Assembly (NCBI GenBank): GCA_016191995.1
Contig: JACPVA010000031.1
Span: forward strand, 1 to 64,000
Direction: 5' to 3'
Origin: Burkholderiales bacterium
GTDB lineage: Bacteria > Pseudomonadota > Gammaproteobacteria > Burkholderiales > Burkholderiaceae_C
Length of the DNA stretch: 64,000 nucleotides
The notes under the pieces were generated by a model. The model was not told where the DNA came from. It did not search any database and saw only the letters and a program-made list of their open reading frames with translations. Position 1 is the first letter of the stretch, and the number at the start of each line of letters is the position of its first letter. A program made the translations under genes and the position numbers. Below are positions 33,444-41,971 of this stretch, piece by piece.

Positions 33444-33647
33444 TCAGGCGGTTTGCGCTTGTTGCGCGAGGCACACCTGCTCCGGAGTGACGGCGACGAC
33501 CCTCAGGTTCTCGTCCTGATCGGGCTCGAAGTCGACGTCCATCGAGCCGTCCGCGTAGAGCTCGATCACCGTGCCAAGCACTCCCGCGCGCACGCCATGC
33601 GGCAGATCCGCAACCGCAGCCACCGCGTCAAACAGCTTGAACGTCAT
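33444..33647 (-). CDS. DUF4926 protein
   Basis: The 67-residue protein MTFKLFDAVAAVADLPHGV with GVLGTVIELYADGSMDVDF has the SH3-like pattern of DUF4926, a small family usually found next to a second tiny gene. Its ATG overlaps the stop of the DUF6883 gene (33644-33647), so both come from one transcript. Pairings of DUF4926 with DUF6883 look like toxin-antitoxin or small defence modules, but to my knowledge no activity has been shown. Confidence 0.8.
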   Translation of the reverse strand: MTFKLFDAVAAVADLPHGVRAGVLGTVIELYADGSMDVDFEPDQDENLRVVAVTPEQVCLAQQAQTA

Positions 33648-34003
33648 CCTTTGCCCCTCAGAACAATGGCCGTCGTGAGTTGCGGCACGCCACCCGGTTC
33701 ACGCACGATCCAGCCAGTGCGCACAGTAGCACGTCCCCTAGGGCCTGTCACCTCAATGTCCGCCTGAAACTTCTCGCCATGCGGATCCGTGCCGCGGTTC
33801 ACCGCCGGCACCAGCGGCAGGCCGCTGCGGATCGCCTCCTCGAGCAGGTGCCGGTTTTCGACCGTGACGCCCAAGACGGAGGCGAACAGGCGCGCCTTGT
33901 GCCCGCCCACATCGTGCGCCGGGTTGAGGACGTAGCCGGCGATCTTGGCGTCTGGGATCACGGCGTCCTCCGCTCTCGGCACTGCTTGCGGATGTGGCAC
34001 CAT
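33644..34003 (-). CDS. DUF6883 protein
   Basis: The product is about 119 residues from ATG 34003 (MVPHPQAVPRAED). The family core is clear: VIPDAKIAGYVLNPAHDVGG with HKARLF, then EKFQADIEV and RTGWIVREPGGVPQLTTA. Longer in-frame starts (34054, 34219) would add sequence outside the domain. DUF6883 proteins are often found in contact-dependent toxins or as stand-alone partners of DUF4926. Here it is first in the pair and is the likelier effector, which is inference. Confidence 0.78.
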   Translation of the reverse strand: MVPHPQAVPRAEDAVIPDAKIAGYVLNPAHDVGGHKARLFASVLGVTVENRHLLEEAIRSGLPLVPAVNRGTDPHGEKFQADIEVTGPRGRATVRTGWIVREPGGVPQLTTAIVLRGKG

Positions 34004-34122
34004 GCGCAGATTCTCCCCCAGCCACACCGTCCAATACCCATCTGGCGCCCCCATCTTCACCGTACCCAGCGAGTCGGCCCACTTCAGTACGACCGCATCG
34101 ATGCCGACACCGTGGAGACAAC

Positions 34123-34356
34123 ATGATGGACATCCGGCCGATCCGCACCGAGGCCGACTACCGTGCCGCGCTCGCCGAGGTGGCACCGCTGTTCGACCGC
34201 GAGCCAGAGCCCGGCACACCGCAGGGCGACCGCTTCGACGTCCTGGTCACGCTCATCGAGACCTACGAGCGCCAGCACTTCCCGATCGCCGCGCCGGACC
34301 CCATCGAGGCCATCCGCTTTCGCATGGAGCAGCAAGGCACGACCCTCGCAGATTGA
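34123..34356 (+). pseudogene. HigA-type antitoxin truncated before its HTH
   Basis: The 77-residue frame begins MMDIRPIRTEADYRAALAEV and continues with RFDVLVTLIETYERQHFPI and IEAIRFRMEQQGTTLAD, an excellent match to the N-terminal half of HigA antitoxins. Those continue with a helix-turn-helix up to about residue 125; here a TGA ends the frame at 34356 and the HTH is not found downstream. No higB toxin is adjacent. A GGAG precedes the ATG, so a short protein could still be made. Confidence 0.7.
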
Positions 34357-34408
34357 CGCAACGTACGTTAATGCGTACCATCAAGCTTCCTCGATCAGGA
34401 AAGCCGAG

Positions 34409-34651
34409 ATGACCACCCTCACTGCGAGCCAGGCACGCGCCAACCTGTATCGGCTCATCGACCAGGCCGCCGAGTCACATCAGCCAATTCATATCGCCGG
34501 AAAGCGAACAAGTGCGGTCCTGCTTTCAAGCGAAGATTGGGAAGCAATTCAAGAAACGCTATACCTCCTTTCCATCCCCGGCATGCGGGAATCTATCAAG
34601 GAGGGCATGGCTGAGCCCCTTGGCAAGACTGCCAAGGAGCTTGAATGGTGA
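34409..34651 (+). CDS. yefM: YefM/Phd-family antitoxin
   Basis: The 80-residue product begins MTTLTASQARANLYRLIDQA. The N-terminal DNA-binding half and the C-terminal toxin-binding tail (ESIKEGMAEPLGKTAKELEW) match YefM. Its stop lies inside the first codons of yoeB (7-base overlap), the normal arrangement for this type II module. The pair is visibly lower in GC than its neighbours, consistent with recent acquisition. YefM with YoeB represses the operon. Confidence 0.92.
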   Translation: MTTLTASQARANLYRLIDQAAESHQPIHIAGKRTSAVLLSSEDWEAIQETLYLLSIPGMRESIKEGMAEPLGKTAKELEW

Positions 34652-34911
34652 GTTGGCAGGTTGTTTATTCGAAACACGCGCAGAAGGACGCAAGGAAACT
34701 GGCGGCTGCCGACCTGAAGGCCAAGGCATTGGAACTCCTGGCCGTTCTTGCTGCCGACCCGTTTCAAGACCCACCGCCGTACGAGAAGCTCGTGGGCGAT
34801 CTGGCTGGCGCGTATTCACGACGCATCAACATTCAGCATCGTCTGGTTTACCAAGTCTTCCCAGAGGAGCGGGTGGTTCGCGTGCTGCGTATGTGGACAC
34901 ACTATGAGTAA
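34645..34911 (+). CDS. yoeB: YoeB-family mRNA interferase toxin
   Basis: The 88-residue product keeps the YoeB signature: PFQDPPPYEKLVGDLAGAYS, RRINIQHRLVYQV and the terminal VLRMWTHYE, in which the His-Tyr pair takes part in ribosome-dependent mRNA cleavage. The length equals the family norm and no disruption is visible, so the YefM-YoeB module is probably active. It is the only clearly intact type II module between 33.6 and 35 kb. Confidence 0.93.
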   Translation: MVSWQVVYSKHAQKDARKLAAADLKAKALELLAVLAADPFQDPPPYEKLVGDLAGAYSRRINIQHRLVYQVFPEERVVRVLRMWTHYE

Positions 34912-34972
34912 GGGTCCTTGCGATATTACAGTGGGTCCCTGATTAACTGCCCAGCCGTGGACGCATGGGATC

Positions 34973-35164
34973 TTGACCGCCCTGGATCGGTTGACGGGAT
35001 TCCTCGGTGGCGACTGCTCCGCGGCGGGCATCGAAGACGCGGCAGCCCACTTCGACGTCAGCGAGCGCACGGTGGAGGCGCTGCTGGCCAACAGCGGCGC
35101 GATCCCCGCCTCATGGGTGTCCGACTACACGCAGACCCGGCCGCCGTACTCGATGGGGGCCTGA
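34973..35164 (+). CDS. Possible small HTH-like fragment
   Basis: A 63-codon frame from TTG 34973 encodes AAAHFDVSERTVEALLANSG, which looks like one helix-turn-helix, followed by a short tail. I do not recognise the family. It may be the 3' end of a decayed regulator in this TA-rich zone. The remainder of the gap between yoeB (34911) and the lyase gene (35385) shows no other gene. Confidence 0.3.
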   Translation: MTALDRLTGFLGGDCSAAGIEDAAAHFDVSERTVEALLANSGAIPASWVSDYTQTRPPYSMGA

Positions 35165-35384
35165 TCGCGGACGGTCGGAGTATCTGCCTCGCCGCGACTC
35201 GAGACCTTCGAATCCCGCCGCAGGCGCTGTCGAAGGCCGGGCGGGCGCCTTGTTCTGGATGACCTCCAGGGCCCGGATTCGGGTTCGCCGGACGCGCGAG
35301 CCGCTGAGGAAGAGTCGCCCATCGGCAGTGGCCAAGGTCGTTCCCGAGCGCCCGCACCTACGGCAAGGTCTCCTGCGCGAACAC

Positions 35385-36452
35385 CTACTTCTCCCCCGGC
35401 CGCCCCCGACAGGCCACCAGATGGTCCGGCGGCTCGGGCGCCAGTTGGCGGGCGACGGGCAGGTACCTGGCGTCCAGGTAGGCCGCCATCCAGAACAGGG
35501 CGCGCGCACCGGCCGGGTCCCACGGGCCCGAGAAGCCGGGCACGCCGGCCGCGGCACGCCTGCGGTCGAAGGCCCCTTGCGGCGGGTCGAACTCGCGGTG
35601 CGTCCGCTCGCCACGGACGTAGGGCAGCAGCCAGTCGAGCGCAGCGTTAAGGCGCTGCGCCACGTCCGGGTCGCGCTCGGGCGCGTGCGGGCCGGCCGAG
35701 GCCAGCAGCAGGCCGGTGGCGACCAACGGCTCGAGCGTGTAGACCGCATAGTGGACGGCGTTGCGCTTGCGGAAGTCGAAGGTCGTCCCGTCGGGCGCGA
35801 TGGCGCGCAGCACCTGCTCCCGGAGGTACCGGTGCACGTCGGCCAGAGCCTGGGCATCGTCGAGCGCCAGCGCGATCGACGCGGCGATGTGGATACGATG
35901 GCTGCGCCAGTTGTCGATCATCTTGCTCTTGCGCAGCCTGGCCATGTGCCCGCGCTGGATGCCTTGGAGCCAAACGTCGATGACAACGCGGTCGCCACCG
36001 TCGAGTTCGCCGCGCAGAAGGGCGTAGCCCTCGACCAGCGTCGGCAGTTGCGCCTCGTCGATCGGGTTGGCTTCCGTCCGATAGGTCCGGGCCCAGGCGA
36101 GCAGCAGGTCGCGCGCGGCGCGCACGAAGCGCGCATCGCCGCCCAGGCGCCACGCGTGCGCGAGCAATCGCACCTTGTCGAAGTCGCGCTTCGCCTCCCG
36201 GCTGCGGATCGCCGTCAGCGAGCTGGGTAGGCGGCCTTCGGTCTGCAGCCTCGGCACCGGCTGCGGCCTGGACCTGGCCGCCTCCGAGGCATCGCGGGCG
36301 ATGCGCGCGACTAGTTCAGGCCCGGCTTGCCCAAAGCCTTGGCACCACGGTGCACCATAGGCCGTGTCGTGCGGCGCCAACTGAATCAGGAGCGCCAGTC
36401 CCACAAACAGACTCCCGGCGGAGATCGAGGGCGACTGGGGGTTCATCGGCAT
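35385..36452 (-). CDS. Alginate-lyase-family periplasmic enzyme
   Basis: The 355-residue product has a signal peptide (hydrophobic 13-26, cleavage near TAYGA; ATG 36446 is an alternative start). The mature part matches the (alpha/alpha)-toroid alginate lyase family: AHAWRLGGDARFVRAARDLL, NPIDEAQLPTLVEGY, NWRSHRIHIAASIALAL (the Asn/Trp/Arg/His active-site segment) and HYAVYTLEPLV. The substrate may be a uronic-acid glycan, perhaps the one exported by the neighbouring ABC transporter, as lyases often trim or clear periplasmic polymer. It is divergent from wzm across 387 bases. Confidence 0.8.
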   Translation of the reverse strand: MPMNPQSPSISAGSLFVGLALLIQLAPHDTAYGAPWCQGFGQAGPELVARIARDASEAARSRPQPVPRLQTEGRLPSSLTAIRSREAKRDFDKVRLLAHAWRLGGDARFVRAARDLLLAWARTYRTEANPIDEAQLPTLVEGYALLRGELDGGDRVVIDVWLQGIQRGHMARLRKSKMIDNWRSHRIHIAASIALALDDAQALADVHRYLREQVLRAIAPDGTTFDFRKRNAVHYAVYTLEPLVATGLLLASAGPHAPERDPDVAQRLNAALDWLLPYVRGERTHREFDPPQGAFDRRRAAAGVPGFSGPWDPAGARALFWMAAYLDARYLPVARQLAPEPPDHLVACRGRPGEK

Positions 36453-36839
36453 CGAGCGCGCGCCCCCATGGCCAGAAGGAGCCGTGAGAGCGTCTGCAGC
36501 CCAGTATAGGGATCGCGAGCCGCGCTGCTGGGGCGTGCCCGACCGCAGCCCCCCCCCGCGCCGACAAGCGCCTCAGCCGGCCCGGCGCGGCCCGCGCCCG
36601 CTGCCATGCCCAGCGGAAAACATCCCCACGTTCGAGGGGTGCGCCCCCGTGCAGCATTGCGCGCGATCGGTGGCACAGCGCACGAATCCCGCACGACGAT
36701 GCTCGCGGCGGCGGGGGCGCCGCGTCAATAATGACCGGCCCAAAGCTTGCCACCCGGCCGCGCGGCCCAATGGCAAGTCCGACGCCATAGCGCCAGGCGA
36801 TCCCAGGCCGGGCCGTCAAACGCCACGCATCATCACCCC
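36453..36839. other. Divergent intergenic region upstream of wzm
   Basis: These 387 bases separate the minus-strand lyase gene and wzm. No real gene or RNA was recognised. TGGCAAGTCCGACGCC at 36771-36786 has the GG and GC spacing of a sigma54 promoter but a poor -12 half, so it is not annotated as one. Confidence 0.5.
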
Positions 36840-37688
36840 ATGTCGGACCAAGTCACCGTCTACACCCCCGACTCCGCACTCGCATCGCCGCGCAAGATGG
36901 TGGTGGACATGTTCCGCGACCTGCTGCGCGGCCGAGAGATGGCGTGGCGGCTGGCGGTGCGCGACATCCAGGCGCAGTACCGGCAGGCGCTGCTGGGCAT
37001 CGTCTGGGCCTTCATCGGCCCTCTGGCGACCACGATCACGTGGGTGTTCCTGAGTAGCTCGGGCGTCGTCGCCGTCGGCAAGACGGACGTGCCCTACCCG
37101 GTCTACGTGCTCACCGGCACGCTGCTGTGGTCCATCCTGAGCGACTCGATCAACGGGGTGCTGACGCAGACCAGCAGCGCGCGCGCGCTGCTGGCCAAGC
37201 TCAACTTCCCGCGCGAGGCGCTGCTGCTGGCCGGGATCTACAAGCAGCTCTTCCACACCGGCATCAAGGTGGTGCTGCTGCTGCTGGCCCTGCTGTGGGT
37301 GGGCGTGACCCCGGGCTGGAGCCTGCTGCTGTTCCCGCTCGGGGTGGCGTCGCTGCTGCTGGTGGGCACGGCAATCGGGCTAATGGTCACGCCGGTCGGG
37401 ATGCTCTACACCGACGTCCAGCGCATCGTGCCCTTCCTTATGAATTTCATGATGTACCTGACGCCGGTGGTCTTCCCGATGCCCAAGGAGGGTTGGGTGG
37501 CCACGCTGTACCAGGTCAACCCCTTCACGCCGCTGGTGGACACGGCGCGGAGCTGGTTCACCAGCATGCCGGCCGAGATGCTGGGCTACTTCCTGATCGT
37601 CAACGCCGTGGCGGCCTGCATGCTGCTGGTGTTCTGGGCCGCGTGGCGGCTGGCGATGCCGATCATCATCGAGCGCATGAGCGCGTGA
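36840..37688 (+). CDS. wzm: Polysaccharide ABC transporter permease
   Basis: The 282-residue product starts MSDQVTVYTPDSAL. A cytosolic N-terminal segment with RDLLRGREMAWRLAVRDIQAQYRQA precedes six transmembrane helices (the first is LLGIVWAFIGPLATTITWVF), the ABC-2 membrane domain of Wzm/RfbA/TagG exporters. With Wzt it moves undecaprenyl-diphosphate-linked polysaccharide across the inner membrane. The ATG follows a long gap and wzt begins 7 bases after its stop. Confidence 0.9.
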   Translation: MSDQVTVYTPDSALASPRKMVVDMFRDLLRGREMAWRLAVRDIQAQYRQALLGIVWAFIGPLATTITWVFLSSSGVVAVGKTDVPYPVYVLTGTLLWSILSDSINGVLTQTSSARALLAKLNFPREALLLAGIYKQLFHTGIKVVLLLLALLWVGVTPGWSLLLFPLGVASLLLVGTAIGLMVTPVGMLYTDVQRIVPFLMNFMMYLTPVVFPMPKEGWVATLYQVNPFTPLVDTARSWFTSMPAEMLGYFLIVNAVAACMLLVFWAAWRLAMPIIIERMSA

Positions 37689-37695
37689 GCCACCG

Positions 37696-38952
37696 ATGAG
37701 CGACGAAGCACTGATCAAGGTCGAGGGGCTGTCCAAGAAGTTCTGCCGCAGCCTGAAGCGGTCGCTGTGGTACGGCATGCAGGACCTGGGCAACGAGCTG
37801 GTCGGGCGCCGTCACGGCGGCAACGGTGATCTGCGCCCGGACGAATTCTGGGCCGTACGCGACGTTAGCTTCGAGCTGCGCCGCGGCGAGTGCCTGGGCC
37901 TGATCGGCCACAACGGTGCCGGCAAGACGACGCTGCTGCGCATGCTCAACGGCCTGATCAAGCCCGACGCCGGCCGCATCGAGATGCGCGGGCGCGTCGG
38001 CGCACTGATCGCGCTGGGCGCGGGCTTCAACCCCATCCTGACCGGGCGCGAGAACATCTACACCAACGCGTCGGTGTTGGGCATTCCCAGGCAGCACGTC
38101 GACGCCAAGCTCGACGAGATCATCGCCTTTGCCGAGATCGGCGAGTTCATCGACATGCCGGTGCGGAATTACAGCTCGGGCATGAGCGTTCGGCTGGGGT
38201 TCGCCGTCGCAGCCGTCCTGATCGAGCCCGACATCCTGTTTCTGGACGAGGTTCTAGCGGTCGGCGATATTGGATTCGTCGTCAAGTGCCTGAACACGGT
38301 CCGGCGAATTACCAGCAACGCCGCTGTAGTCTTCGTATCGCACAACATGCAGCATGTTTCATCTTTCTGTACTCGCGTGCTGGTCATGGACCATGGCAAG
38401 ACGATGCTGAACACCCCGATGACTTCTGAAGGCATTGATAAGTATTACGGGCTCGTGAAGAGCCAGATTCAGGTTTCCGGCGACGGCGGCTCAAAGGTTC
38501 TCGATCTGACACTTTGGATTTCAGATCGTCAGCTGGATGGGTCCGAGCCGGTCGTCGAGCAGGGAGAACACTTGCGCGCGATTCTCGAAGTTGTAGTCGA
38601 CAGCGGGCGTAGGGTCTACCCCGTCCTCAGCATCCATGACGAGTCGTTGGCCCCCATCATCTACATGGATCTAACAGATGGAGCCGGATCCCAAATCTTG
38701 CTCGGAAGCGGCAAACATACCCTTGGTTTCCAAATCGGAAAGACGGACCTTAATGCAGGAAAATACTCATTCATTATCTCGCTTCGAGATCAAGATACTG
38801 GCGAGATTTTGGCACGAATTCAGGGTATTAGACCCTTCCGGGTGAATGCGGATCGCATCCATTGGGGCAAGATAGTTCGACGCTCTATCGTTGAAGTTCG
38901 ATCGCACGATACCGAAAAGGCGAAGGCCGAGCCGGTCTCTGCATCAGCTTGA
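37696..38952 (+). CDS. wzt: Polysaccharide ABC transporter ATPase with C-terminal glycan-binding domain
   Basis: The 418-residue product has Walker A GHNGAGKTTL (71-80), signature YSSGMSVRLGFA (about 158-170), Walker B ILFLDEVLAVGD and the H-loop VFVSHN. Residues from about 255 form a second, beta-rich domain that in Wzt proteins recognises the chain terminus and sets export specificity. The first half is very GC-rich. Composition and codon use change from about 38.16-38.3 kb, inside the ATPase domain, to much lower GC, which continues through the next two genes. The gene therefore appears to be a recombinant. Confidence 0.93.
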   Translation: MSDEALIKVEGLSKKFCRSLKRSLWYGMQDLGNELVGRRHGGNGDLRPDEFWAVRDVSFELRRGECLGLIGHNGAGKTTLLRMLNGLIKPDAGRIEMRGRVGALIALGAGFNPILTGRENIYTNASVLGIPRQHVDAKLDEIIAFAEIGEFIDMPVRNYSSGMSVRLGFAVAAVLIEPDILFLDEVLAVGDIGFVVKCLNTVRRITSNAAVVFVSHNMQHVSSFCTRVLVMDHGKTMLNTPMTSEGIDKYYGLVKSQIQVSGDGGSKVLDLTLWISDRQLDGSEPVVEQGEHLRAILEVVVDSGRRVYPVLSIHDESLAPIIYMDLTDGAGSQILLGSGKHTLGFQIGKTDLNAGKYSFIISLRDQDTGEILARIQGIRPFRVNADRIHWGKIVRRSIVEVRSHDTEKAKAEPVSASA

Positions 38953-39011
38953 GTCAGCGCATATTGAACCCATGGATGCGCATGATTCGATTCATCGAAA
39001 TATCTATTCCG

Positions 39012-39017
39012 TAGAAT
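39012..39017 (+). promoter_or_regulatory. Weak -10-like element upstream of the methyltransferase gene
   Basis: TAGAAT lies in the 122-base AT-richer gap between wzt and the methyltransferase gene, with TTCATC 15 bases upstream (38991-38996) as a poor -35. It could give the low-GC cassette its own promoter. Confidence 0.22.
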
Positions 39018-39074
39018 GAAACTTAGGTTGATATATCACCGCCTTCCGGCAGTTGCGACCCGGATAGAGACCTT

Positions 39075-39815
39075 GTGATGCCACGGCAACGCATAGGGTC
39101 TTGGACTCGAAATTTGCCGATCGGACTGCAGTTCATACTCCTAAGGCCGGCGATCGATCGATTGATTGACTCTGTCAAGAGCGACGGCTTGACGTACTTG
39201 ACACGCAAGAAGCTGCGTTCGATTGCCCAGGCTTGTCTCTCAGCGCACAGATTAGGTGTGGGCGGCAGATTCGTTGAGGCTGGCTGCGCACTCGGTGGCT
39301 CGACGGTGGTGATCGCGAACTTGCTGCCGCGGCAGTCAGATCTCTACGTGTACGATACCTTTGCCGGGAGGCCGCCCCCCACCGAGAGGGATTCAGCCGA
39401 TGTGCACGAACGCTACAAGATCATTAGCAGCGGCAAGTCGATCGGCATCAACGGATCTACATATTACGGCTACCGATATGATTTATTCGAAAGCGTAACC
39501 AAGACGATCTCGACGCGGGTGCCAGAATGGCAGTCGCGGCGAGTTCATCTCGTCAAAGGCCTAGTTCAGGACACACTTCCCGACGACCAGAGTGTTGCTT
39601 TCGCCCACGTCGATGTCGATTGGTATGACCCTGTTGCAGTCTGTACTCGCAGAATATTTCCGCAGCTTGTTGTTGGCGGCTCCATTATTTTCGACGACTA
39701 TCTTGATTACGCGTCCTGCAAGAACGCCGTGGACGAGTATTTCTCGCAATTCAATGACAAAGTGTGCATCGACACTTCAGCCGGCTCTTGTAGAGTGACA
39801 AAGTTGCGAGAATAG
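39075..39815 (+). CDS. TylF/MycF-family O-methyltransferase
   Basis: The 246-residue product starts at GTG 39075 or ATG 39078. The SAM motif is GRFVEAGCALGGSTVVIANL, YVYDTFAGRPPP follows as in TylF-type macrocin O-methyltransferases, and HVDVDWYDPV ... GGSIIFDDY supplies the Mg-binding Asp residues. These enzymes methylate sugar hydroxyls, and related genes occur in O-antigen clusters as chain-modifying or chain-ending enzymes. This fits a Wzt with a specificity domain. GC is much lower than in the flanking genes. Confidence 0.85.
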   Translation: MMPRQRIGSWTRNLPIGLQFILLRPAIDRLIDSVKSDGLTYLTRKKLRSIAQACLSAHRLGVGGRFVEAGCALGGSTVVIANLLPRQSDLYVYDTFAGRPPPTERDSADVHERYKIISSGKSIGINGSTYYGYRYDLFESVTKTISTRVPEWQSRRVHLVKGLVQDTLPDDQSVAFAHVDVDWYDPVAVCTRRIFPQLVVGGSIIFDDYLDYASCKNAVDEYFSQFNDKVCIDTSAGSCRVTKLRE

Positions 39816-40951
39816 TGCCGCGTTCAAATTCAAGCGAACGCTTGAAATCCCACTTGATTGCACTCCCTGCAAGTCGAAATATCAGACATACGGTGACTGC
39901 TGCTCAAACCATTTCGCCTGATCAGTCACGCAGCGCAGCTCTGTCGTTTCTGCGGAGGCAGGTCTCTGAAGTCCTCGATCCACTGATCCCGTCACGCTCC
40001 GACGTTGCGTTAGTCGACTATCCGCATTATTCCAACGTTGGCGATAGCGCAATCTATCTTGGGGAATTGGCTTACTTGCGTGCGCGGGGCTGCACGATTA
40101 AGTATGTCGATAGCCATCGAACGCATGATATTCGGGCCCTAAGAAATGCGGTCTCGCACGGAATCATCTTGATTAATGGCGGAGGGAATTTTGGCGACAT
40201 CTATCCGCTTCATCAACGCTTCAGAGAGTCGTTGCTGGGCAACTTTGCTGGAACGCGAATAATCCAGCTGCCGCAGTCAGTGCATTTCGATAGCTCGGCA
40301 GCATGGGAAGCCTCTCGCTCGGTCTTCTCATCGCATTCGGATTTCCACATGGTTGTTCGGGATAAGGCCAGTTTCGATCTTGTCCGATCCGGCTATGAGG
40401 CATCGGCATATCTCTGCCCGGACATGGCGTTTATGGTCGACCTGCCACAGTGGGTCCCCGCTTTGGCCAATGTAGATCAGTTAGTGCTTTCACGAACGGA
40501 TGGCGAGAAAGCCAGCGCAGAGTTGACGTCAGTCTTAAGTGGCCAGAACTTGCTCGTGTGTGACTGGCTCGGCGAGTCACGCCTGCGAGAAGATCGGCTT
40601 TTCAAGTGGGCAACGCGCGCAAGGAAATCGAACAACTCCCGCTGGCCGCAATGGTCTCTAGCGCTGGCAATTCGATTGGCGGCGGATCGAATGGCCAAGC
40701 AGCGGTTGAACAGAGGACTTGAGCTGATCCAAGGTGGCCGCAGCTTGGTAACCGACCGCCTGCATGCCGTCATCCTTGGCTGGATGAGCGGGATGCAGGT
40801 CTACTATGCCGACAATCGATATCGCAAGTTGGGCAACGTCTTAGACACCTGGCTACCAAACCGGGACGATCTGTCGGCCCATGAGACGCTCGATGCAGCA
40901 CTTGCCGCGGCTCGCGCGGCCTCCGGCGCGTTCGCTGCCAACGGCGCTTAG
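39815..40951 (+). CDS. Polysaccharide pyruvyltransferase
   Basis: The 378-residue product starts at GTG 39815, overlapping the previous TAG. DYPHYSNVGDSAIYLGELAY, LINGGGNFGDIYP and SLVTDRLHAVILGWMSG are the signature blocks of the polysaccharide pyruvyl transferase family (CsaB/EpsO-like, GT-B fold). They transfer pyruvate from phosphoenolpyruvate to sugars as a ketal, adding negative charge. It belongs to the low-GC cassette that begins in wzt; composition rises again near its end. Confidence 0.88.
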   Translation: MPRSNSSERLKSHLIALPASRNIRHTVTAAQTISPDQSRSAALSFLRRQVSEVLDPLIPSRSDVALVDYPHYSNVGDSAIYLGELAYLRARGCTIKYVDSHRTHDIRALRNAVSHGIILINGGGNFGDIYPLHQRFRESLLGNFAGTRIIQLPQSVHFDSSAAWEASRSVFSSHSDFHMVVRDKASFDLVRSGYEASAYLCPDMAFMVDLPQWVPALANVDQLVLSRTDGEKASAELTSVLSGQNLLVCDWLGESRLREDRLFKWATRARKSNNSRWPQWSLALAIRLAADRMAKQRLNRGLELIQGGRSLVTDRLHAVILGWMSGMQVYYADNRYRKLGNVLDTWLPNRDDLSAHETLDAALAAARAASGAFAANGA

Positions 40952-41002
40952 CGGGCGTCAGTCCTCGTTGACAAGCGATGCGCGCGTCCACTGCCGGGGC
41001 AA

Positions 41003-41971
41003 GTGATGGATGAGTCGGTATTTGTTTCGTTGGCCATCTGCACCTACAACCGGGCCGCGATGCTTGGCGAGACGCTGGAAAGCTTCGCAACGGCGCACCT
41101 CGGGTGTGCGGCGCCGTTCGAGCTTCTGGTCGTGGACAACAACAGCAGCGACGGCACGGCCGACGTGGTCGCCGGGTTCGCGGCGGCCCATCCGCATATC
41201 CCGGCCCGCTGCATCCGCGAGTCCCGCCAAGGGTTGAGCCACGCGCGCAACCGGGCCGCGGCCGAGGCCGCGGGGGCAGTGATCGTCTATTGCGACGATG
41301 ACGTGTACTTCGACAGCAACCTTGTCGATGCCTATGCGGACGCATTCCGCAACGACAAGAGCCTGGTCGCCGTGGCGGGCCGGATCGATCCCTGGTTCGA
41401 GGCGCAGCGGCCGCCCTGGCTGCAGGACGGGCTGCTCCGACCCTACAGCATCACGCTGTACGGGGACACGCCCCGCCTGCTCGACGCCAAAGAGAAGCCC
41501 ATCGGTGCCAACATGGCGGTGCGGCGGGGTGACCTCCTAGCATGCGGGGGCTTCAACCCCAGGCTGGGCCGCGATGGGCGGTCACTGCTGTCTAACGAGG
41601 AGAATCTCCTCTTCGCCCAGTTGCGTCGGCAGGGCGGTGCCTTCGCCTACCTCCCGGCAGCACGTGTCCGCCATCGGATCCCCCCGGACCGACTGACCGA
41701 GGATTGGCTCATTTCGCGCTATTACTGGCAGGGCATCTCAGACGCCGTGCTGGAGACTGAGACGAAGGTCGAGTCCCGGATTTCGATGCTGCGCGGGGCC
41801 TGGGCCGATCTCCGCAAGGTCCTGCGGATGACCCGCCCGCGGTCGCTGGACCCTCGGGCGTGGTACTGGCAGGTGCGGCGCCCGGGCATGGCTGTCGGCC
41901 CGCGACTGGCCTACAGCTGGGGGCGGGCCCGCGGCCGGCTGACGGAGGCCTTCGCGCCGCGACCCGCATGA
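41003..41971 (+). CDS. Family-2 glycosyltransferase
   Basis: The 322-residue product starts at GTG 41003 or ATG 41006. FVSLAICTYNRAAMLGETLE, VVDNNSSDGT, the metal motif YCDDDVYFD and GANMAVRRGDLL define a GT2. The C-terminal third is basic, with SRYYWQGISDAVLE. It resembles the GT2 at 7342 in motif order. High GC resumes here, so this gene lies outside the presumed imported cassette. Its stop overlaps the ATG of a 55-codon frame of doubtful status (41968). Confidence 0.88.
   Translation: MMDESVFVSLAICTYNRAAMLGETLESFATAHLGCAAPFELLVVDNNSSDGTADVVAGFAAAHPHIPARCIRESRQGLSHARNRAAAEAAGAVIVYCDDDVYFDSNLVDAYADAFRNDKSLVAVAGRIDPWFEAQRPPWLQDGLLRPYSITLYGDTPRLLDAKEKPIGANMAVRRGDLLACGGFNPRLGRDGRSLLSNEENLLFAQLRRQGGAFAYLPAARVRHRIPPDRLTEDWLISRYYWQGISDAVLETETKVESRISMLRGAWADLRKVLRMTRPRSLDPRAWYWQVRRPGMAVGPRLAYSWGRARGRLTEAFAPRPA

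Noticed and set aside
34357-34408. Search for the missing HTH half of HigA or a higB toxin
   Set aside because: No matching sequence is visible before yefM starts at 34409, so the HigA gene is called truncated rather than frameshifted.
36771-36786. Sigma54-like site TGGCAAGTCCGACGCC upstream of wzm
   Set aside because: GG and GC spacing is right, but the -12 half has ACGC instead of TTGC and there is no supporting context such as a PEP-CTERM gene.
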